From: Treponema sp.
Lineage (GTDB): Bacteria > Spirochaetota > Spirochaetia > Treponematales > Treponemataceae
Direction of reading: 5' to 3'
DNA length: 36,590 nt
Assembly: GCA_017934745.1 (NCBI GenBank)
Contig: JAGBIY010000037.1
Span: forward strand, 1-36,590
Shown: positions 31,001 to 36,590 of the stretch, piece after piece
Numbering within the stretch: the first letter of the stretch is position 1
How the letters are laid out: each line of letters begins with the position of its first letter
Position numbers and translations under genes: made by a program
Notes under the pieces: model-generated
What the model was told of the DNA's origin: nothing
The model's input: only the letters and a program-made list of their open reading frames with translations
Databases searched by the model: none

Positions 31001-31594
31001 ATGGAGCAAGACAAGAAATCGGTTTTTTCCGCGATGGAAGTCGCGAAGATATGCGGAGTTGTGAATCAGACGGCAATAAACTGGATAAAAAACGGCTATC
31101 TCAAGGCTTTTTCGACACCCGGAAAACAATATAGAGTTTATCCTGACGACCTTGTGACTTTCATGGTAAAAAGAAGCATGTCGATACCCGATTCCTTGAT
31201 GGCGCTTTGCAAGGAAAAGCACTTCGACGCGAAGAGTCTTTTGATTGTCGACGACGACAAGGGGCTCAATTCCGTAATGATGATGTATCTCCAGAAGAAA
31301 ATAAGTGGGCTTACGGTCTTTCAGGCGTTCGATGGATTCGAGGCAGGCTCTCTTATGGTCGAAAAGCATCCGAACTGCCTCATCCTCGATTTGGATTTGC
31401 CGGGAGTGGACGGATTCGGCCTTTGCAAGAAAATCAACGAGGGCGAGATTTACGGAAAGCCTTCGATTGTCGTCGTCACCGCCCTTGAGGATTCTGATAT
31501 CGAGGCGAAAGTCATGGAGCTTGGCGTGAAGAAATTCTTCAAGAAACCGCTGAACCTCGTCGAACTTGTCGATTCCGTCTCGAATTTGTTCTGA
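31001..31594 (+). CDS. HTH (excisionase/MerR-like) protein with C-terminal receiver
   Basis: A 197-residue protein. Residues about 8-58 form a helix-turn-helix with wing of the excisionase/MerR type (FSAMEVAKICGVVNQTAINWIKNGYLKAFSTPGKQYRVYPDDLVTFM). Residues about 78-197 form a receiver with acidic residues Asp84-Asp86, phosphoacceptor Asp130 in LDLDLPG, and Lys in FFKKPL. The order is the reverse of most response regulators, whose receiver comes first. No kinase is adjacent. A TAGAAT box ends 2 nt before the ATG, so either transcription starts elsewhere or the true start is a later codon such as ATG 31034. No Shine-Dalgarno is seen. Confidence 0.85.
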   Translation: MEQDKKSVFSAMEVAKICGVVNQTAINWIKNGYLKAFSTPGKQYRVYPDDLVTFMVKRSMSIPDSLMALCKEKHFDAKSLLIVDDDKGLNSVMMMYLQKKISGLTVFQAFDGFEAGSLMVEKHPNCLILDLDLPGVDGFGLCKKINEGEIYGKPSIVVVTALEDSDIEAKVMELGVKKFFKKPLNLVELVDSVSNLF

Positions 31595-31607
31595 TTCCAT
31601 TGTTTTT

Positions 31608-31636
31608 TTGCAACTTGCATGAATTTCAGTTATCAT
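31608..31636 (+). promoter_or_regulatory. Promoter of the SPOR gene, predicted leaderless
   Basis: TTGCAA (31608-31613), a 17-nt spacer and TATCAT (31631-31636) end 6 nt before the ATG at 31643, the same geometry as cheR. No Shine-Dalgarno is possible in this spacing. Confidence 0.65.
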
Positions 31637-31642
31637 TGATTC

Positions 31643-32656
31643 ATGAGAAAAAACGTGATTTTTGCGTCGCTGCTCTTTTGCGTTCTTGCGGTGGCGGACG
31701 TTCATGCCGCTTCTGTGGATTTGTCGGCGAAGGATTTGATGATGGAGGCGTCGCAGTACAAGACGCTTGACGAATCGCTCGGCTATCTCAGGAAGACCGT
31801 CCCGAATATGAAGAACGCCGCGGACAGACGCTATGGCTACGCTTTTTTGGCGAGCGTCCAGGAACAGATGGGGCAATATGCCGATGCGCAAAAATCATAC
31901 GCGGCGGCCGCTGCAATAGACGCAGGGAACGCCGTAGGCGTGCCGAAGAAGACTTCCGAGCAGCTCGTGATAGATTCTGTCAGGTGCGCTCTTTCCGTTG
32001 GAGACTCCTCTTCAGCCGACCGCTATCTGGATTCAGCCGTGAAAAATTCAAAGGACGAGAAAATCATCGCCTATGTGAAGCTCTACACGCAGTGGAGCGC
32101 GCTCTGCAAAGCCGATGACTTCTCCGATACGAAAACTGCCGTTTCCGCGCTCAAATCGTATCTCTCCGAAAAAAGCATGAAGATTGTCCATCCACAGATT
32201 CTGCTCACCCTGTACCACATAACCGGGCAGTCGGAGTATTCGAAAAAGCTCAAGTCGGATTTTCCTGGAAGCATGGAGGCCGGAATCCTTGATGGAAGCG
32301 TGGGGCTGCTTCCGACTCCGTTCTGGTATTTCGTTCCGCGCTCGGAGACTTCCGTGGCGGACATCGTTCCTTCCGTGTCGGTGCAGGAATCGAAAAACTC
32401 GCCGGAAGCCGCCGAGAAGCCGAAATCTGGCGGAAAAAAGGTGAAAAAACAGCAGATTGGTTATTTCCGCGACGAGGACAACGCGAATAAGCTTGTGAAG
32501 AAACTTCGTGGGGCCGGGTTCTCTGGAAAGATTCAGAAAGAGACCAAGCCCAGCGGAAACACGTATTATCTCGTGTATGTCGAGGAGAACGAAAAGGGCG
32601 ACATGGCATCGAAACTGAAGGCCGCCGGATTCGACTGCCTTCAGCTTTCCGAGTAG
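31643..32656 (+). CDS. Exported TPR-like protein with SPOR domain
   Basis: A 337-residue protein with a signal peptide (MRKNVIFASLLFCVLAVADVHA, cleavage near 22). Helical repeat-like segments over 40-200 include YAFLASVQEQMGQYADAQKSYAAAAAIDAGN, a TPR-type unit. A linker rich in Ser, Pro and Lys (245-270) follows, then a C-terminal SPOR domain (about 272-337, QQIGYFRDEDNANKLVKKLRGAGFSGKIQKETKPSGNTYYLVYVEENEKGDMASKLKAAGF). SPOR domains bind glycan strands stripped of stem peptides, mostly at division sites, so this is probably a periplasmic cell-wall protein. Its stop lies 2 bp from the convergent HD-GYP gene. Confidence 0.85.
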   Translation: MRKNVIFASLLFCVLAVADVHAASVDLSAKDLMMEASQYKTLDESLGYLRKTVPNMKNAADRRYGYAFLASVQEQMGQYADAQKSYAAAAAIDAGNAVGVPKKTSEQLVIDSVRCALSVGDSSSADRYLDSAVKNSKDEKIIAYVKLYTQWSALCKADDFSDTKTAVSALKSYLSEKSMKIVHPQILLTLYHITGQSEYSKKLKSDFPGSMEAGILDGSVGLLPTPFWYFVPRSETSVADIVPSVSVQESKNSPEAAEKPKSGGKKVKKQQIGYFRDEDNANKLVKKLRGAGFSGKIQKETKPSGNTYYLVYVEENEKGDMASKLKAAGFDCLQLSE

Positions 32657-32658
32657 GC

Positions 32659-34107
32659 TCAAAATTCCTTCGACTTCCCGTATTTCTCGTCGTACTCGCT
32701 TTTCAGTTTTTTCAGGTTTTCGTCGAGATATTTCTTGAAGTCGTGCGATTCGCATTCGTTTGTGACTTTTTCGAGAATCTGAATCTTCAAAAGCTCGTTG
32801 TATTGGTGCTTGTCGGACACTTCCCTGTTGAATTCGTTCGACTCCCTGGCCTTGAATTCCGCATCCTTGCGTCTTATCTCGTCTTTGCACGCTATGACCG
32901 CGTCGACAATGCACGGTTCGAACTGGGTTCCCCTCGATTCCTCGAAAATGCTCATGGCTTTGTCTATCGACATAGGCTTCTTGTACGTTCTGAGGCTTAT
33001 GAGAGCGTCAATCACGTCGGCAGCCGCCATTATGCGGGCGCAGAGCGGTATGTCGGTCCCCGATTTTCCGCTTGGGTATCCCGTCCCGTCCCATTTTTCG
33101 TGGTGGTAGAGGGCAATCTCGTATGCCGTGTCGTTGAATTTTCCGTTCCCGATTGTCGGAAGTGTTCTTATCAGGTCCGCACCGTCCTTCGGGTGCCGCT
33201 TCATTATGGCGAATTCCTCGTCGGTGAATTTTCCCGGCTTGTTTAGGATTCCCTCCGGCGTGTGGATTTTTCCTATGTCGTGCAGGAACGCCGCGTCCGC
33301 GTACAGGTTTATCGTCTCGTCTGTCAGCTCGTTTGCGTAGTAGCCCAGGCTCCTGAGCTTCAGCGCAATCATCCTGACGTATGTCTGCGTGTGCTCCACA
33401 TGGAATCCCGTCAGGAGGTCGTGGCTCTTGAGGCTCTGCGTGACGAACTCGATTATCTTCTCCTGCGTGTTGTGGAGCTTCGACTGTTTTTCCCTGAGGT
33501 TTTCTATCAGTCCGTTCCTGTCGTCGATGAGTGAGAGAAGGTGCTTGAGCGTCATGAATCCGCGCTTCGCCATGAGGTTCGCGGTGAGGAAGACGAAGAA
33601 GAATTCTATCGTGAATCCTGCCGCGACAGGTATGTATGAGCCGAGGAAGGTCATCTCCGTGGAGTTGTCGAAGACGGCCGCGCTGTTCCTGTATTTGAAA
33701 TAGAGCGAGACCTCCATGAATATGTAGCTGAAAATTCCGATTGTGTTCGTCAGCCTCCTGTTGTAGTAGAGGCAGCTGATGATTGGGACCAGACCGAACG
33801 TTATGTAGACTCCGACTTTCGAGTTCGTTCCGACGAGGGCTATGAACAGGTTTATCTCCAAAAGTCCCACGGCCATCGTCAACTTTGGACGTATGTTTGA
33901 CTTTATGAGAAGCTGGAAAATCAGATAGAAGATGATGGCCATCACGAGGATTCTGAACGAGAACACGTCGCTGATGCTGAAGATTCCAAAATGCGAAAAC
34001 GCAATCAAGAAAAGGGGCAGAGGAATAATCAATAGCAATATCTTAGAGACCATTTTGTTTATGCTGGTCAGATTCTCACTGAAGAATGTTTCGTCGTCTA
34101 TGGACAT
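32659..34107 (-). CDS. Membrane HD-GYP protein, c-di-GMP phosphodiesterase
   Basis: A 482-residue protein. The N-terminal 190 residues contain about six membrane helices (ILLLIIPLPLFLIAFSHFGIF, FRILVMAIIFYLIFQLLI, and following). A linker helix leads to an HD-GYP domain at about 225-400 with HTQTYVRMIALKL, FLHDIGKI, MKRHPKDGADLI, YHHEKWDGTGYPSGKSGTDIPL and AAADVIDALIS. Both HD and GYP signatures are intact, so hydrolysis of c-di-GMP is expected. The C terminus is charged and helical. TATAAA ends 8 nt before the ATG and no Shine-Dalgarno is visible, so it may also be leaderless, though its -35 region is poor. Confidence 0.92.
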   Translation of the reverse strand: MSIDDETFFSENLTSINKMVSKILLLIIPLPLFLIAFSHFGIFSISDVFSFRILVMAIIFYLIFQLLIKSNIRPKLTMAVGLLEINLFIALVGTNSKVGVYITFGLVPIISCLYYNRRLTNTIGIFSYIFMEVSLYFKYRNSAAVFDNSTEMTFLGSYIPVAAGFTIEFFFVFLTANLMAKRGFMTLKHLLSLIDDRNGLIENLREKQSKLHNTQEKIIEFVTQSLKSHDLLTGFHVEHTQTYVRMIALKLRSLGYYANELTDETINLYADAAFLHDIGKIHTPEGILNKPGKFTDEEFAIMKRHPKDGADLIRTLPTIGNGKFNDTAYEIALYHHEKWDGTGYPSGKSGTDIPLCARIMAAADVIDALISLRTYKKPMSIDKAMSIFEESRGTQFEPCIVDAVIACKDEIRRKDAEFKARESNEFNREVSDKHQYNELLKIQILEKVTNECESHDFKKYLDENLKKLKSEYDEKYGKSKEF

Positions 34108-34159
34108 GAATTAATTTTATACTGATTTTATGGAAATCTAAAGTCAAATTTTCTCTATG

Positions 34160-34224
34160 GAAAAAAGGGCAAAAGCCGATTCCGAAAACGCATTCTGGAT
34201 GCGATGGAATCTGTCTTTTGCCCT
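34160..34224 (-). terminator. Terminator after the lyase gene
   Basis: AGGGCAAAAG (34166-34175) pairs with CTTTTGCCCT (34215-34224), GATTCC with GGAATC inside it, and a GCAT/ATGC hairpin at the tip. On the reverse strand it is followed by TTTTTT (34161-34166). It ends the reductase-lyase unit and isolates the HD-GYP gene. Confidence 0.85.
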
Positions 34225-34247
34225 GTGCCTTTCCTGCAGTCCGTCCG

Positions 34248-35822
34248 TCAGTCGAAAAGTTCCGTCGTCTTGAGCCATTCCGCCACGGCCGTGGCTTCCT
34301 TGTCCAGAACCCTGTCGTCCTCCACGAACGCGCTCATCTTGCGGACTTCCTCGTGCACTTTTTTCGTGAACGGAGAGAAGTCGTCGAGACCCGCCAAATC
34401 CACCGCCTGCATGGCCGCGAGCATGTGCGTCCCGAACTGCAGGAACACAAGCTCAATCTGCTCCGCGAGCTTCCTCGCCGAAATCGTGCCCATCGAAACC
34501 TTGTCCTGGTTGAGCGCCTCCGTCGGCGCGCTTGTGAGCGAGACCGGGAAACAGTACGTCGCGACTTCGCCCCTTATCGCCGATATCGTTATCTGCGCCG
34601 CCTTGAAGCCGAGCCTGAGACCCGCGCGTGGATGGTCGTCCGGCGTGAACGGGATTAGGTTCTCCGTGAGTCCGTTGAATTTTCCGTCGATTATGACTTC
34701 CGCCTGCTTGTCGCTCAGGTCGGATATGTTCGCGAGCGCTGTCCTGAGGTAGTCGCACGCCGCGCAGATGTGGCCGCCGTAGAAATTTCCCGTGTTGTAG
34801 AGCCGCTGCGCTTCGATGTCTACAAGTGGGTTGTCGTTCGCGCTGTTCAGCTCTTCGGTTATCCACTTCCTTGCGATTCCGAGAGTGTCCCGGTAGACTC
34901 CCGTTATCTGCGGAGCGCACCTGATGGAGTACCTGTCCTGGATTTTGTTCTGCTGCTTCCTGAACGACTTCCCGTCGAGCGAGTCTATTTGGCTTTTGAG
35001 GAAGTCTTCGTATTTGAAGACGCGTTTTGAATCCTTGATTATGTCGTAGACGCGCTTGGCGGACTCGATTTGCCCGTCGTGGTTCTTTATCTCGCTGACC
35101 TTTGCCACGAACGGGGTGTCCTTGCCCCTCGTTATCTCCGACGTGACGGCCGTGAGGAAGTCGGAGATGTTCGCGAGCCGCTGCGCCTTCTTCCATGCGA
35201 GTGAAGCGACCGCCGTCATGACGCTGGTCCCGTTCATTATGGCGAGACCTTCCTTCGCCTCTATCGGAAGCGGTGTTATGCCTTCGCTCTTGAACGCCTC
35301 CGCAGCCGGGACGACTTTTCCCTTGTAGTAGACATCCCTCTGTCCCATTATGACCGCCGCGAGATACGATAGGGGAGTGAGGTCCCCGGACGCTCCTACC
35401 GAGCCGAGCTGCGGTATCACCGGGATTATGTCCTTGTTCAACAGCGTGACCATCATCTTCGCAAGTTCCGGCCTTATCGCCGAGTGTCCGCCTTTTACGT
35501 TGCCGTTGAGCCTTGCGAGTATCACCGCCCTTCCTGTCTCCCTGTCGAACTTGGGGCCGAGCCCGATTCCGTGGTATGTGCATATCGTTCGCTGGAGTTC
35601 GCCCGCCTTGTCCACGCTTATCTGGTTGTCGCAGGAATCTCCGAAGTCGGTCGTCACTCCGTATGTCGGAACTCCTGTCGCTATGTAGTCCTCAAGGAAT
35701 TTCCGCGACGCCCTGAGCGTCTCCCAGAATCCGTCGTCCGTCGGCAATGCGACTTCCTCGTTCTTCTGCGCGACATCGCACACGTCCTCTATTGTCAGTC
35801 CGTTTCCGTTTATAGTCTTCAT
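34248..35822 (-). CDS. hutH: Aromatic amino acid lyase, histidine ammonia-lyase family
   Basis: A 524-residue MIO-enzyme. The Ala144-Ser145-Gly146 triad in GSVGASGDLTPLSYLA cyclises to the electrophilic cofactor. Other family marks are catalytic Tyr54 in PTYGVTTDFG, GNFYGGH, LNSANDNPL and QDKVSMGTISAR. Histidine ammonia-lyase (to urocanate) is the default call. The selectivity segment reads LQRTICTYHGIGLGP, where typical HutH has SHA-x-G, so tyrosine or phenylalanine, or an aminomutase reaction, cannot be excluded. No hutU, hutI or hutG is near; its neighbour is a flavodoxin-fold reductase 21 nt upstream. A weak AAGG precedes the ATG. Confidence 0.85.
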   Translation of the reverse strand: MKTINGNGLTIEDVCDVAQKNEEVALPTDDGFWETLRASRKFLEDYIATGVPTYGVTTDFGDSCDNQISVDKAGELQRTICTYHGIGLGPKFDRETGRAVILARLNGNVKGGHSAIRPELAKMMVTLLNKDIIPVIPQLGSVGASGDLTPLSYLAAVIMGQRDVYYKGKVVPAAEAFKSEGITPLPIEAKEGLAIMNGTSVMTAVASLAWKKAQRLANISDFLTAVTSEITRGKDTPFVAKVSEIKNHDGQIESAKRVYDIIKDSKRVFKYEDFLKSQIDSLDGKSFRKQQNKIQDRYSIRCAPQITGVYRDTLGIARKWITEELNSANDNPLVDIEAQRLYNTGNFYGGHICAACDYLRTALANISDLSDKQAEVIIDGKFNGLTENLIPFTPDDHPRAGLRLGFKAAQITISAIRGEVATYCFPVSLTSAPTEALNQDKVSMGTISARKLAEQIELVFLQFGTHMLAAMQAVDLAGLDDFSPFTKKVHEEVRKMSAFVEDDRVLDKEATAVAEWLKTTELFD

Positions 35823-35843
35823 CTTTGTGCCTTCGTCCGGTCC

Positions 35844-36425
35844 TCAGCGTATGAAATTCGTGAAAATCTTCTTCTCCGCTTCCGGCTGCGGAACTCCAGC
35901 CTTCTTTCCGGCTTCGATGCTCTTCAGAATCCAAGCCATGTTCCGTCCGAGTGTCTTCATTATCTGCACTCCCTCTTCGTCCTTCATTACGTCCTCCGGC
36001 GACGAGCCGTGCACCATGTTCCAGTACCTGGACGTGACGACCGGCTGCTGCACGTATGTCGCATACTTGTTGAGCACGTCTAGTGCCGCTGTCGTTCCTG
36101 CGCGCCTTGCCGACGTGACGCACGCCACCGGCTTGAAGCGCAGCACGCTCTCGCCCTTCCAGTAGAGCCTGTCGAGGAACGACAGCATCTCTCCGCTCGG
36201 GGACGCGTAGTAGACGGGAGAGCCGAGCACCACGCCGTCGGCGTTTTTCAAAAGCTCAAGCGACTCCTCCACGAGGGCGTCGATTTCGCCGTTTACAGCC
36301 CTCTCTCCCACGTGCACAATCTGCGTCTCGATTCCGTTTTCGCCAAGCTCCTTCGCCACGATGCTCAGAGCCGTGAATGTGCAGCCGTTTTCGCGCCTGC
36401 TTCCGTTGAAAAGGATTACTTTCAT
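35844..36425 (-). CDS. Flavodoxin-fold NAD(P)H-dependent FMN reductase
   Basis: A 193-residue protein of the WrbA/IsuA-type flavodoxin-like family. The FMN phosphate loop is FNGSRRENGCTFTAL (6-20), and the second flavin loop is LGSPVYYASPSGEMLSFLDRLYW (about 71-93). SARRAGTTAALDVLNKY follows. There is no Cys cluster of the iron-sulfur IsuA type near the middle. GAGG precedes the ATG, and hairpin repeat copy D ends 28 nt upstream. It is the first gene of a two-gene unit with the MIO lyase, suggesting it may act on the lyase product or a related electron acceptor; this is only inferred from position. Confidence 0.85.
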   Translation of the reverse strand: MKVILFNGSRRENGCTFTALSIVAKELGENGIETQIVHVGERAVNGEIDALVEESLELLKNADGVVLGSPVYYASPSGEMLSFLDRLYWKGESVLRFKPVACVTSARRAGTTAALDVLNKYATYVQQPVVTSRYWNMVHGSSPEDVMKDEEGVQIMKTLGRNMAWILKSIEAGKKAGVPQPEAEKKIFTNFIR

Positions 36426-36452
36426 TTTTTTTGCCTCGCTTTTTCTTTTTTA

Positions 36453-36590
36453 GGTCGAATGTCGAGTTTCTGCATATCGTAGTTGCAGAAACAAGCTCCC
36501 AGCGGGAACCCGTCCATCAAAACGGCAGTACCGCTTCGCGGTGGCTGAGTGTTTTGATGGACGGAACCCCGCTTCCGCTCGTTTCTGCCA
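36453..36590 (-). repeat. Dispersed hairpin repeat, copy D
   Basis: Read on the reverse strand, the outer stem is GCAGAAAC (36581-36588) with GTTTCTGC (36485-36492). The apical stem GTCCATCAAAAC pairs perfectly with GTTTTGATGGAC (36512-36523 with 36551-36562). The inner hairpin CAG...CTG encloses ACCGC-GAA-GCGGT. A third octamer, GCAGAAAC in element sense, at 36466-36473 can pair with the same 36485-36492 arm. The element runs to the window edge but appears essentially complete. It lies upstream of the reductase gene in the same orientation. Confidence 0.92.

Overview
The window looks like a chromosomal stretch of a spirochaete, most likely a Treponema of moderate GC content. This is an inference from the protein set and its combinations: a ThiBPQ and a PotABCD importer, LptC/LptA/LptB coupled to pyrG, an HTH-receiver protein, cheR-cheB, RNase Y and c-di-GMP enzymes. 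No 16S rRNA or other marker is present to confirm it. The gene content is mostly housekeeping. I see no prophage, insertion sequence or CRISPR array.

Layout. 1-5570: two forward fatty-acid transcription units, fabD-fabG-(OmpA-domain gene) and fabF-fabZ-(exported protein), with a small reverse gene between them. 5587-9005: reverse thiamine importer thiB-thiP-thiQ. 9034-12684: forward outer-membrane-type protein, RACo-like ATPase and rny. 12799-16739: reverse pyrG-lptC-lptA-lptB, each start touching or nearly touching the previous stop. 16911-18988: forward cheR-cheB. 19048-21430: reverse polyprenyl synthase, TPR protein, RseC-like protein and a small membrane protein. 21508-22591: tRNA-Leu(GAG), an acidic protein and a Holliday-resolvase-like protein. 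22597-28472: reverse potA-potB-potC-potD followed by a GGDEF-EAL protein. 28900-32656: forward small membrane protein, rplM-rpsI-recX, HTH-receiver protein and SPOR protein. 32659-36425: reverse HD-GYP protein, and a flavodoxin-fold reductase with an aromatic amino acid lyase.

Five things stand out. (1) A family of four long hairpin repeats of about 137 bp, at both window ends, before fabF and before the 28900 gene. Their stems carry compensatory base changes, and all four copies lie just 5' of a gene in that gene's orientation. (2) A nearly identical 23-bp inverted repeat (TGACA-N13-TGTCA) sits at the predicted transcription start of both fab units, a candidate operator for an unidentified fatty-acid regulator. 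(3) CTP synthase has Asp385 where the glutaminase nucleophile Cys belongs, and its oxyanion loop is also changed. (4) Several genes (cheR, pyrG, thiB, the polyprenyl synthase gene, the SPOR gene and probably the HD-GYP gene) have a -10 box 6-9 nt before the start codon and no Shine-Dalgarno, so their mRNAs are predicted to be leaderless. (5) LptB carries an acidic, low-complexity N-terminal extension of about 113 residues.

The genes fit together as envelope and lipid synthesis (Fab, Lpt, polyprenyl synthase, SPOR, OmpA domain), nutrient uptake (thiamine, polyamine) and motility or c-di-GMP signalling (CheR, CheB, GGDEF-EAL, HD-GYP, HTH-receiver).
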